Below are positions 45,225 through 53,053 of a DNA stretch of 64,000 nt, one piece after another. The translations under genes were made by a program, and so were the position numbers. How positions within the stretch are numbered: position 1 is the first letter of the stretch; each line of letters begins with the position of its first letter. Source of the stretch: Actinomycetes bacterium (GTDB taxonomy: Bacteria; Actinomycetota; Actinomycetes; Propionibacteriales; Propionibacteriaceae); assembly GCA_023392635.1 (NCBI GenBank), contig JAEVYS010000068.1, positions 1 to 64,000 on the forward strand, written 5' to 3'. A model generated the notes under the pieces. It was not told the DNA's origin. It made no database searches and saw only the letters and a list, made by a program, of their open reading frames with translations.

Positions 45225-46802
45225 GTGAGCCTGCTGTTCCGTGACTACTCCGGCACCCCCCGGGCCTTCGACGAGGTGGTGGGCGCCGAAGGCGTGCGGG
45301 TGGCGTACGGCTCGGTGCTGCGGCAGCTGGCCAAGCTCGACGCCGAGGAGGTCCGTGCCCGCGCCGAGTACCTGAAGTCGACCTACCTCGACCAGGGCGT
45401 CACCTTCGACATCGGCGGCGAGGAACGGCCCTTCCCGCTCGACATCGTGCCCCGGGTCCTGCTCGCCGACGAGTGGGCGGAGGTGGAGGCCGGGGTCGCC
45501 CAAAGGGTCAGGGCCCTGGAAGCCTTCCTCTCCGACGTCTACGGCGAGGGCCGGGCATTCCGCGACCGGGTGATCCCGCGCAAGGTCGTGGTCACCTCCC
45601 CGCACTACCACCGGGTGATGGCCGGGGTGCGGATGGCCAACGGAGTCCGCTGCCACGTCGCCGGCATCGACCTGGTGCGCGACGAGGTCGGCCGCTTCCG
45701 CGTCCTCGAGGACAACGTCCGCGTGCCGTCCGGGGTGTCGTATGTGATGACGAACCGGCGCGCCATGTTCTCGGCGCTGCCGGAGGTCACCAGCCGACAC
45801 CGCATCCGCCCCGTCGAGGGGTATCCGCTCCAGTTGCTGGCTGCGCTGCGCGCGGCCGCGCCGAGCGGCGTCGCCGACCCGACCGTCGTGGTGCTCACGC
45901 CCGGCGTCTACAACTCCGCCTACTTCGAGCACGCGCTGCTGGCCCGGATGATGGGCGTCGAGCTGGTGGAGGGACGGGACCTGGTCTGCCACAACGGCCG
46001 GGTCTCGGTCCGCACCACCCAGGGACTTCGCCCGGTGCACGTGATCTACCGCCGGGTGGACGACGAGTTCCTCGATCCCGCGCAGTTCCGCTCGGACTCG
46101 ATGCTGGGATGCGCGGGCCTGGTCACCGCCATCCGGGCGGGCAATGTGACCGTCGCGAACGCGATCGGCAACGGCGTCGCCGACGACAAGCTCGTCTACA
46201 CCTACATCCCCGACCTGATCCGCTACTACCTGGGCGAGGAGCCGAAGCTGGCCGGCGTCGACACCTGGCGCCTGGAGGATCCCGGGCACCGCGAGGAGGT
46301 GCTCGACCGGCTCGCCGAACTGGTGCTCAAGCCGGTGGACGGCTCCGGCGGCAAGGGCATCGTGATCGGGCCGCGCGCGAGCGCCCGGCAGCTGGACGCC
46401 CTCCGCGCCCGGATCCTGAAGGACCCGCGCGGCTGGATCGCGCAGCCGGTGGTGCAGCTGTCCACCGTGCCGACGATGATCGAGGGCAAGATGGCGCCAC
46501 GGCACGTCGACCTGCGCCCGTTCGCCGTGAATTCCGGCGACGGGGTGTACGTGCTGCCCGGCGGCCTCACCCGGGTGGCGCTCCCCGAGGGCGAGCTGAT
46601 CGTGAACTCCAGCCAGGGAGGCGGTTCCAAGGACACCTGGGTGCTGGCCACGGACGGCGTCCGCGGCAAGCGGCGACGCCGACGGCCCCGGGAAGCGATC
46701 GACGGTGTGCCGATGGGAGACCTTGGCGCTGAGCTGTTGCAGCAGCAACAGGCGCAGCAGCAGCAACAGTGCCGTCCGGGCGCTGGGGGCGCGACGTGCT
46801 GA
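45225..46802 (+). CDS. Circularly permuted ATP-grasp type 2 protein
   Basis: 525 residues. Typical stretches: GVRVAYGSVLRQLAKL, VLEDNVRVPSGVSYVMTNRR, VYNSAYFEHALLARMMGVELVEGRDL, LVLKPVDGSGGKGIVIGP (ATP-binding) and MAPRHVDLRPFAVNSG. It is the ATP-grasp member of a conserved ATP-grasp/alpha-E/transglutaminase cassette, predicted to build or modify a peptide. The C-terminus is unusual: a glutamine run LLQQQQAQQQQQC produced by CAG/CAA repeats. GTG 45225. Its stop overlaps the next gene's start by 7 bases. Confidence 0.85.
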   Translation: MSLLFRDYSGTPRAFDEVVGAEGVRVAYGSVLRQLAKLDAEEVRARAEYLKSTYLDQGVTFDIGGEERPFPLDIVPRVLLADEWAEVEAGVAQRVRALEAFLSDVYGEGRAFRDRVIPRKVVVTSPHYHRVMAGVRMANGVRCHVAGIDLVRDEVGRFRVLEDNVRVPSGVSYVMTNRRAMFSALPEVTSRHRIRPVEGYPLQLLAALRAAAPSGVADPTVVVLTPGVYNSAYFEHALLARMMGVELVEGRDLVCHNGRVSVRTTQGLRPVHVIYRRVDDEFLDPAQFRSDSMLGCAGLVTAIRAGNVTVANAIGNGVADDKLVYTYIPDLIRYYLGEEPKLAGVDTWRLEDPGHREEVLDRLAELVLKPVDGSGGKGIVIGPRASARQLDALRARILKDPRGWIAQPVVQLSTVPTMIEGKMAPRHVDLRPFAVNSGDGVYVLPGGLTRVALPEGELIVNSSQGGGSKDTWVLATDGVRGKRRRRRPREAIDGVPMGDLGAELLQQQQAQQQQQCRPGAGGATC

Positions 46803-47722
46803 GCCGCATCGCCGAATCGCTGTTCTGGATCGGCCGCTACCTCGAGCGGGCCGAGGACACCACGCGGATCGTCGAGGTGCACCTGCAGTTGCTGCTGGAC
46901 GACCCTTCCGTCGACCAGGACGAGGCCGCGGTCAGCCTGCTCGCGGTGATGGGGGCGCCGGTGGGCGCGAGCGCCGACACCAACGAGGTGCTGCGCGCCC
47001 TGTGCTACGACCCGCTCTCCTCCTGCTCGGTGGCCGCGGCGCTCGGCGGGGCGAGGGAGGCGGCGCGCCGCGCGCGGGAGACGGTCTCCATCGAGATGTG
47101 GGAGGCGATCAACACCACCTGGAACTCCGTGAAGGGAGGCCGGCTGCAGCGCATGCGTCCGGCTTCGGCCTTCCGGCACGTCCGGGAGCGGTGCGCGGTG
47201 ATCACGGGGACCGCCGACCAGACGATGAGCCACGACGAGGGCTGGCACTTCCTCACGCTCGGCCGGAGCCTGGAGCGGGTGGACATGACGGCGCGCCTCA
47301 TCTCGACCGCCCAGGTCACGTCCGGCAGCCAGAGCGCGTGGAACAACGTGCTGCGCGGGTGCGGCGCCCACCACGCGTTCGTGCGCACCTACGGCGGCGT
47401 GACCACCGACAAGGACGCCGCGGAGTTCCTGCTGCTGGACCGGCTCTTCCCCCGCTCGGTGGTGCACAACCTGGGCGCGGCGGAGGCAGCCCTCGCCGAG
47501 CTCGACTTCGCCGGTGGCCGCAGGGTCGGGTTCAACGACGAGGCCCGCCGCCTGCTCGGCACAGCCCGCGCCGCGCTGGAGTACCGGCCGCCCGGACGCA
47601 TGCTGGAGGACCTGCCGCTGCGCATGACGGACCTGCAGCGCACGTGCAACCAGGTCAGCGAGACCGTGAGTACCCGGTACTTCAGCGGCGCGACGGCCGC
47701 CACCTGGAGCGGAGGCAACTGA
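46796..47722 (+). CDS. Alpha-E domain protein (DUF403)
   Basis: 308 residues, all-helical. N-terminal VLSRIAESLFWIGRYLERAEDTTRIVEVHLQLLL is the alpha-E signature; SLERVDMTARLIS recurs in the second half. GTG 46796 lies 7 bases inside the preceding gene. Alpha-E proteins occur between a circularly permuted ATP-grasp and a transglutaminase in many bacteria; the role is predicted to be an accessory for peptide-bond formation or modification. Confidence 0.85.
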   Translation: MLSRIAESLFWIGRYLERAEDTTRIVEVHLQLLLDDPSVDQDEAAVSLLAVMGAPVGASADTNEVLRALCYDPLSSCSVAAALGGAREAARRARETVSIEMWEAINTTWNSVKGGRLQRMRPASAFRHVRERCAVITGTADQTMSHDEGWHFLTLGRSLERVDMTARLISTAQVTSGSQSAWNNVLRGCGAHHAFVRTYGGVTTDKDAAEFLLLDRLFPRSVVHNLGAAEAALAELDFAGGRRVGFNDEARRLLGTARAALEYRPPGRMLEDLPLRMTDLQRTCNQVSETVSTRYFSGATAATWSGGN

Positions 47723-47723
47723 C

Positions 47724-48569
47724 ATGGGCCGCCAGCTACGCGTCGTCCACCACACCGGCTACTCCTACGCCGGACTGGTCAGCGCGTCCCACAACGAGGC
47801 GAGGATGACGCCGAGGGCAACCCGCGAGCAGTACGTCCTCGCCACCCGCCTCGACATCTCGCCGGTGGCCTGGGCGCACTCCTTCGTCGACTACTGGGGG
47901 ACGCCGGTCACCGCCTTCGAGGTGGCCGAGCCCCACAGCCGGCTGGACGTCACGGCGACGAGCACCGTCGACGTGGGCGACCGGCTGGCCACCGGCCCGG
48001 GCGCGACCTGGGCCGAGCTCGCCGACCCGCTGTTGTGCGACCAGCAGGTGGAGTTCCTGGGGGTGAACAGCCACATCGAGCCGCCGCCAGACCTGCGGCG
48101 GTTCGCCCTGGACGCCGCGAGGAAGGCGGGACGTCCGGCGGAGGCGGTCCATGCGATCGTCGAGCGCATCCGCCGCCGGGTGGCGTACGTGCCCGGCTCC
48201 ACGGAGGTCTACACCAGCGCGGCCAGCGCGTGGGACGCGCGCGCGGGGGTGTGCCAGGACCTCGTGCATCTCGGCCTGGGAGCCCTGCGGGGCATCGGCA
48301 TTCCCGCGCGCTACGTCTCCGGCTACGTCATGCCGAGCGCGTCGGCCGTGGTGGGGGAGGCGCGGACCGGGGAGTCCCACGCGTGGTTCCAGTACTGGGA
48401 CGGAGCCTGGGTCGGCCTGGATCCGACGAACGACTCCGCTCCCGGGGACTTCCACGTGGAGGTCGGTGTGGGACGCGACTACTTCGACGTGACGCCGTTG
48501 AAGGGCGTGTACTCCGGCTCCCGGTCCTCCGAACTGTTCGTCGAGGTCGAGATCACCGTCCTGGCCTGA
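47724..48569 (+). CDS. Transglutaminase-like cysteine protease/transferase
   Basis: 281 residues, N-terminal beta domain then a transglutaminase core with Cys177 (ARAGVCQDLVHL), His219 (GESHAWFQYW) and Asp233 (GLDPTNDSAPGD). All three triad residues are intact. Third gene of the ATP-grasp/alpha-E/transglutaminase cassette, starting one base after the alpha-E stop. It probably cleaves or cross-links the peptide made by the ATP-grasp enzyme. It overlaps the convergent FAD protein by 17 bases. Confidence 0.85.
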   Translation: MGRQLRVVHHTGYSYAGLVSASHNEARMTPRATREQYVLATRLDISPVAWAHSFVDYWGTPVTAFEVAEPHSRLDVTATSTVDVGDRLATGPGATWAELADPLLCDQQVEFLGVNSHIEPPPDLRRFALDAARKAGRPAEAVHAIVERIRRRVAYVPGSTEVYTSAASAWDARAGVCQDLVHLGLGALRGIGIPARYVSGYVMPSASAVVGEARTGESHAWFQYWDGAWVGLDPTNDSAPGDFHVEVGVGRDYFDVTPLKGVYSGSRSSELFVEVEITVLA

Positions 48570-49656
48570 AGCGGTACGCCTTGTTGGTCGGACGCATGTC
48601 CTCGCCGGTCAACAGTTCGTGCGCACGGTAGGCGGCCAGCGCGCCGGTCAGCAGCTGGCCCCACGAGTCCGGCCCGCCGGGCGACCAGGCCGAGGCGACG
48701 AGCACGCCGGGACGAGACGGCTGCAGCCGTGGCAGGTCCAGCAAGGTGCGCCACGACTCCCAGCGCGGTCCGCCGCCCGGGGCTGGAAGGAGGCGGCGGG
48801 CGATCCGCACGTCGGTGCGCTCCCGGGTGAGATCGGCGTGCTCGAACGGGTCGACGGTGCTGATCACCAGGTCGGCCGTCAGCGGGCCGGCGTCGGTCTG
48901 CACGCGGAAGCCGTCCCGCTCCGGACGGATGGCCAGCACCTGGGTGCTGGTCCGGACCTCCACCCCGCGCGCGACCAGGCGGTCGGCGAGCAGCCCCACC
49001 AGCCGGCTGGCAGGCTGGGGCGTCCCGCCGGCGTCCACGAGGTGCCAGCGCCCGAAGGTCCGCTCGAGCCCCAGCCGGAAGGCGTGCCAGCCGGGCAGCC
49101 GCCGGGGGTCCTGGCCGAGCCTGGCCGCCACATCGAGCACGAGACCCTCGAGCGGGGGCACCCGGCCGGCGAGCGCGAACAGGCTTCGCCGGGGCTGTAG
49201 TGCCGCGCGGTCGGTCGCCCGCAGCCGCCCGGCGAACTCCGCCTCCAGACCGAGGGGCCGCAGCGCCAGCCAGGCCTCGTCGCACTCGTCGACGAGGTTG
49301 CGCCAGGCGACAGCCGTCTGCTCGCCGAAGGCGTCGAGGAGGGTGGCCCACTGGGCCCCCCGGTCATCGGGCAGGTCGAGCACGGACCCGTCGGCCAGCC
49401 GGTGCGACCGGGGCGGGGCCGGGGCGAGTTCCAGGCCGGCGCCGTTCAGGACGCCGGCGAGCGGGCGGCCGGACTTGCGGAACAGGTCCCGCCAGGCCGC
49501 GGGCAGGGTGAGGACCGTCCCGCCCGGCTCGGTGGCCACCTCGATGGACCGACCGAGGTCGGCGAGGCGTTCGAGGACCACCACCCGGTGGCCCACGCGC
49601 GCGAGCCGGGCCGCGGCAGCGAGCCCGGGCAGGCCGCCGCCGACGATCGCGATCAA
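48553..49656 (-). CDS. FAD-dependent NAD(P)-binding oxidoreductase (phytoene desaturase/amine oxidase-like)
   Basis: 367 residues. N-terminal dinucleotide motif LIAIVGGGLPGLAAAARLARVGHRVVVLE, FAD-binding loop at 21-33, and the later LVISTVDPFEHADL typical of phytoene-desaturase/protoporphyrinogen-oxidase-like enzymes. TTG start at 49656 overlapping the DUF4126 stop by 4 bases (TTGA), because the glycine motif must begin there; there is no ATG or GTG nearer. Substrate unknown. Last gene of a four-gene minus-strand operon. The 3' end overlaps the transglutaminase. Confidence 0.7.
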   Translation of the reverse strand: MIAIVGGGLPGLAAAARLARVGHRVVVLERLADLGRSIEVATEPGGTVLTLPAAWRDLFRKSGRPLAGVLNGAGLELAPAPPRSHRLADGSVLDLPDDRGAQWATLLDAFGEQTAVAWRNLVDECDEAWLALRPLGLEAEFAGRLRATDRAALQPRRSLFALAGRVPPLEGLVLDVAARLGQDPRRLPGWHAFRLGLERTFGRWHLVDAGGTPQPASRLVGLLADRLVARGVEVRTSTQVLAIRPERDGFRVQTDAGPLTADLVISTVDPFEHADLTRERTDVRIARRLLPAPGGGPRWESWRTLLDLPRLQPSRPGVLVASAWSPGGPDSWGQLLTGALAAYRAHELLTGEDMRPTNKAYRFRPGR

Positions 49657-50240
49657 TGCCGGACCAGCCAGGCGCGGAACGCAGCGAACCCTCGCCGCAC
49701 CTGCGCGAGGAGCAGCACGGCGAGCGCGATCGTCGCGACCAGGAGCACGGCTGCGACGATGGCCGCCTGCACGGGGTAGGCGATGGCCAGCGAGACCACG
49801 GAGATCAGCGCCGCGTCCCCGGCCAGCGAGGCTCCGATGTTGCTGAGCGGTTCGGGCGAGGTGTTGACGGCCAGGCGGACGCCCGACTTCGCCACGTGGC
49901 TGACCAGGGCGGTGACGCCGCCGAGGGCGCCCATGGTCATCGGCAGCAGGTCGCCGTTGGCGCCGGCCAGCAGCGCGCCGATCAGGGCTCCGGCGACCGG
50001 TCGGATGAAGGTGGAAACGGCGTCCCACGCCGAGTCGAGGTAGGGGATCTTGTCGGCGAAGAACTCGACCAGCGCGAGCACGCCCATGATCACCAGCACG
50101 TCGGTGCGCTGGAAGCCCTCGGGAATTCCGGCGACACCCCCGAGCCGGCCGATGAGGCCGAGCAGGAACACGGTGGCGTAGGCGTTGATGCCGCTGGCCC
50201 ATCCGCTGGCGAAGGTCATTGCCACCACGTCCATGCCCAC
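49653..50240 (-). CDS. DUF4126 family membrane protein
   Basis: 195 residues with five to six hydrophobic helices (FASGWASGINAYATVFLLGLIGRLG, ADKIPYLDSAWDAVSTFIRPVAGALIGALLAG, ALVSHVAKSGVRLAVNTSPEPLSN). This pattern fits DUF4126, a family with no known function. GTG at 50240 gives MGMDVV; ATG 50234 is alternative. Eighteen bases after the I42-type inhibitor. Confidence 0.75.
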   Translation of the reverse strand: MGMDVVAMTFASGWASGINAYATVFLLGLIGRLGGVAGIPEGFQRTDVLVIMGVLALVEFFADKIPYLDSAWDAVSTFIRPVAGALIGALLAGANGDLLPMTMGALGGVTALVSHVAKSGVRLAVNTSPEPLSNIGASLAGDAALISVVSLAIAYPVQAAIVAAVLLVATIALAVLLLAQVRRGFAAFRAWLVRH

Positions 50241-50258
50241 AGGGTAGTCGTGGCTCGC

Positions 50259-50591
50259 TCAGCGCAGCGTGACCTCGATCACGACGGTGTGGACGGCCCG
50301 CGATGCGCCCGACCGCTCCCAGGGCCGGCGCTGGCGCAGCAGGAGTTCCACCCGGCCGGGGGCGTGCGCGGTGATGCGGAGGCGCTCGGGCGCGCTCGCA
50401 CCGACCCGCGGCGGGGCGTCGGGAGGAGGGGCGCCCCGCTGCCACGCCAGGGTGACCGCGGACTCCTCGCCGCTCACCTCCGCCTCCCAGCGGTAGCCCG
50501 CCGTGCCCAGCCCGGGAAGGGACAGCTCGCGCTGCTCGCCCACTGCGAGGAAGAGGTCGGACGGCACGTCGTCCGCGCCCACGTCAGGCAC
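50259..50591 (-). CDS. Chagasin-type (I42 family) cysteine peptidase inhibitor
   Basis: 110 residues from GTG 50591 (GTG 50582 also possible), overlapping the preceding peptidase by 8 bases. Immunoglobulin-like I42 inhibitors block papain-like C1 peptidases with three loops: NPTTGY, GxGG and RPW. Here loop one reads LGTAGYRW, the last reads RRPWE, and the central loop (VGASAPERL) is less conserved. No signal peptide. Overlapping the papain-like peptidase gene in the same operon gives strong context: this is the cognate inhibitor. The inferred function is protecting the cell from its own peptidase. Confidence 0.78.
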   Translation of the reverse strand: MPDVGADDVPSDLFLAVGEQRELSLPGLGTAGYRWEAEVSGEESAVTLAWQRGAPPPDAPPRVGASAPERLRITAHAPGRVELLLRQRRPWERSGASRAVHTVVIEVTLR

Positions 50592-52383
50592 CGTCCACCG
50601 AGACCAGCTGGGCCGGCTCCCCGGTGAGGCGGGCGCCGAGGTCGGCGAAGCTCGCCCGCCACGTCCCGTCCGGCTGGCGTGAGGTGTACCACAGCCGGCC
50701 GGCGGACAGGGCGAGAACCCGCAGGTCGCGCCCGACTCCGGCGCACCCGATCGCATCGAACGTCGCCGGCACGCCCGGGTCGACAGAGGTGAGCTCGCGC
50801 CACGTCCCCCACTCACGCGAGGCGGAGCGCTGGAGGTGCCAGGCCCGGCCCTGGCACAGCGCGACCACATGCACCAGCCCGTCCACCGTTGCGGCGGCGA
50901 CCGCCGTGATCGGGCCCGGCGCGGGGCCGGCGGCAGTGATCAGGTCGGGGGCGGTCCACGTGCCGTCGCTCTTCCGCGACAACAGCCACAGCTGCGCGTC
51001 CGCGACTGCGACCACCGCGGCCCGGGTGCCGCTGGTGAGGCAGGCGAGGGCCGTGAAGGGCCCCGGGTCGCCCCCGGCCGGTGTGGCCCGGGCCCACGTC
51101 TTCTGCCAGGTGCCGGTCGGCGTCCGCCACGTGTGCCACAGGCCGCCCCCGGCCAGCCCGACGAGGTGCAGGCTGTCGCCGACCGCGGTGCAGGCCACGG
51201 CGGTGAAGGCCCCGGCCGCGGACGGACGCGTCGAGCCGGGCTTCTCCCACTTCGCCCAGCCGGCCCCCGTGCGCTTGCGGGTGTACCAGGGCGTGCCGCC
51301 GACCAGGCCCACCACGTGCAGCCGGTTGATGGTGGCGGCGACGCTGACCGCGGTGAACGCGCCGGGGTCGCCCGGCGTCCCGGTGTCGACCCGCTCGACC
51401 GGTGTCAGCCAGCCGCCGGACGGGGTGCGCCGGGTCCGCCACACGTTGCCGGAGCCGACCGCGAACACCTGGAGCGTCCGGCGGATCAGTGGCGATGTCA
51501 CGGTGCCGTCGATTCCCCACATCTCGGCGTCGAAGCCCGCGGTGCCGTAGGCGATCCGGAAGAACCCGTCCTCGCCCCACCCGGTGCCCCAGCTGTTCCG
51601 GGCGAGCCAGCAGGACGTCGCGTCGTCGTAGCCGATGACCTGGACGCAGTGCCCGCCGACCAGGTCCCCGGACGTGGCCTTGTGGTACCGGTACACGCCG
51701 CCGGTGTAGTAGTAGAAGTCCTCGTACACGCTGAAGCAGGCCGCCATCGGACCGACGCTGGCGAGGTACCGCTTCATCGCGCTAATGGACGTCTTCCGCG
51801 TCCAGCTGCGAAAGCGGGTCAGCCGGGACGCCCAGTCCGCCCCGCGCCCGCACGGCTGGTCGGCGTCGGTGTAGGGGAAGTTCGCCTCGTCGCTCACCCC
51901 CGACGCCATCGCGGCCAGCGCGTCGTCGGGCCACCAGCCGCCCTCCGGGCAGGCGCCCGCTCCGTGGTGCGGCCCGAGGCAGAAGAAGACATACGCCTCG
52001 GACAGGTCCACGGGCAGGGCGGGCTCCTCGGCGGCGATCCGCACCATCGATTCGAGGACGGCCGTGGTGCCGAACGCCACGCACGAACCACAGCCCGCCT
52101 GGTCGCGCACGGCCGAGACGTAGCTCGCCCCGCCGACGTCGCGCCAGTCGACGTGGGACGGGGGAGCGGCAGCGCTGCCCCCCGCTGCCGTCCGCGCCTG
52201 CGCCAGCATCGCGGTCGCAGCCTGTTCCCGGAGCGCGAGCGTGGGGCGGCCGCCGGGCGGCACGGCTCCCAGCCGGGAGCGCGCCGCGAGGGGGGACAGG
52301 CCGCTGTGGGACGTCTCGCCGGGCTGCCAGCCGAGGCTGGCTTCGCCTGTGGCCCGGCGCAGCGCCGGAAGGTCGATGGCCAT
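50584..52383 (-). CDS. Papain-like (C1) cysteine peptidase with C-terminal beta-propeller repeats
   Basis: 599 residues from ATG 52383, with GGAGG 11 bases upstream. C1A core: VDWRD (78-82), oxyanion Gln95, catalytic Cys101 in QAGCGSCVAF, His245 in GGHCVQVIGY and Asn263 in ARNSWGTGWGEDGFF. All four catalytic positions are intact. The N-terminal 76 residues (MAIDLPALRRATGEASLGW...) may be a prodomain but show no signal peptide, so it looks intracellular or leaderless. Residues about 302-599 are six repeats of ~50 residues (at 304, 355, 405, 455, 504, 554) of the type LHVVGL-GG-WYTxR-G-W...PGxFTAVA, resembling PLL/tectonin-like beta-propeller lectins. Followed by the I42 inhibitor. Confidence 0.85.
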   Translation of the reverse strand: MAIDLPALRRATGEASLGWQPGETSHSGLSPLAARSRLGAVPPGGRPTLALREQAATAMLAQARTAAGGSAAAPPSHVDWRDVGGASYVSAVRDQAGCGSCVAFGTTAVLESMVRIAAEEPALPVDLSEAYVFFCLGPHHGAGACPEGGWWPDDALAAMASGVSDEANFPYTDADQPCGRGADWASRLTRFRSWTRKTSISAMKRYLASVGPMAACFSVYEDFYYYTGGVYRYHKATSGDLVGGHCVQVIGYDDATSCWLARNSWGTGWGEDGFFRIAYGTAGFDAEMWGIDGTVTSPLIRRTLQVFAVGSGNVWRTRRTPSGGWLTPVERVDTGTPGDPGAFTAVSVAATINRLHVVGLVGGTPWYTRKRTGAGWAKWEKPGSTRPSAAGAFTAVACTAVGDSLHLVGLAGGGLWHTWRTPTGTWQKTWARATPAGGDPGPFTALACLTSGTRAAVVAVADAQLWLLSRKSDGTWTAPDLITAAGPAPGPITAVAAATVDGLVHVVALCQGRAWHLQRSASREWGTWRELTSVDPGVPATFDAIGCAGVGRDLRVLALSAGRLWYTSRQPDGTWRASFADLGARLTGEPAQLVSVDGA

Positions 52384-52442
52384 GCCACGACGATCCTCCG
52401 CGCCGCCCGAGGGACGCAAGGAGCACCCTTTCCCAGGCCCCC

Positions 52443-52473
52443 TTGACGAACTGTCGGTGGCCGGGCCTAGAAT
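52443..52473 (+). promoter_or_regulatory. Putative promoter of the HEPN-dinB unit
   Basis: TTGACG (52443-52448) and TAGAAT (52468-52473) spaced by 19 bases, slightly long. The -10 is close to consensus. It would place transcription near 52480, overlapping the SOS box. Confidence 0.5.
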
Positions 52474-52482
52474 GGTGACCAA

Positions 52483-52498
52483 TCGAATACCTGTTCGA
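52483..52498. promoter_or_regulatory. LexA (SOS) box
   Basis: TCGAATACCTGTTCGA matches the actinobacterial LexA palindrome CGAAC-N4-GTTCG with one changed base (T for C). It lies 10 bases after a TAGAAT -10 and before HEPN-dinB, a typical SOS gene pair, and about 100 bases upstream of the divergent peptidase start. Confidence 0.8.
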
Positions 52499-52566
52499 TA
52501 ATGCGAGTAGGGGAAGCTCGCACGGGCCCGCGACAGCGGTCCCGGCCGGCCCCGGTGCCGACGGCT

Positions 52567-52618
52567 CCCGTGAGTGTTCCCTGGTGGACTCGACCCCCGC
52601 CAGGGAGCGCCTCACGGG
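52567..52618 (+). ncRNA. Structured leader of the HEPN-dinB operon
   Basis: Two-part stem in the 180-base 5' leader: CCCGTGAG (52567-52574) with CTCACGGG (52611-52618), and TCCCTGG (52578-52584) with CCAGGGA (52600-52606). No named riboswitch consensus is visible. May control translation of the downstream SOS genes. Confidence 0.4.
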
Positions 52619-52660
52619 CCGTCCGCGCCGGGGCCGAATTCTGGAAGGAGCCAGGACCTG

Positions 52661-53053
52661 ATGACCGACGACGGCCTCGATCGGGCCCGGGCCGCGCTCA
52701 CCGCCGCGGAGCTGACCGAGTCGCCGGCGGAGCGGTACCTGATGGCGCACCTCGCGGCGCTCAGGATCGCAGCCGTGGTGCTCGCTGCCCGTGCCCACGC
52801 CTCGTCGGGAACGCGGCTGAGGAATGCGTGGCAGCTCGTCGCCGAGATCGCGCCCGAGTTCTCCGAATGGGCCGCCTACTTCGGGGCCACCCAGGCGAAG
52901 CGGGAGGCCGTCGCGGCCGGCGCGGTCACCCTGGTGAGCCACCGCGAGGCCGACGACCTGCTCCGCGACGCCCAGGCCTTCCACGGCGCGGTCGCCCGGA
53001 AGCTGGCCCGGGCACGGCGTGCCGCGACGCGGGCGGACCGGGGGGCAGGATGA
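52661..53053 (+). CDS. SAV_6107-family HEPN domain protein
   Basis: 130 residues, all-helical. The stretch LTESPAERYLMAHLAALRIAAVVLAARA followed by RLRNAWQLVAEIAPEFSEWAAYF is the pattern of the HEPN-like protein found directly upstream of dinB in actinobacteria. ATG 52661 after GGAAGGAG. Its function is unproven; it lacks an obvious RxxxxH HEPN nuclease motif. The ATGA overlap couples it to dinB, and the upstream SOS box implies damage induction. Confidence 0.75.
   Translation: MTDDGLDRARAALTAAELTESPAERYLMAHLAALRIAAVVLAARAHASSGTRLRNAWQLVAEIAPEFSEWAAYFGATQAKREAVAAGAVTLVSHREADDLLRDAQAFHGAVARKLARARRAATRADRGAG

Noticed and set aside
52501..53049. Upstream extension of the dinB frame starting at ATG 52501
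   Set aside because: It reads through the structured leader and the HEPN gene, gives Pro/Arg-rich text, and the polymerase family starts at 53050.
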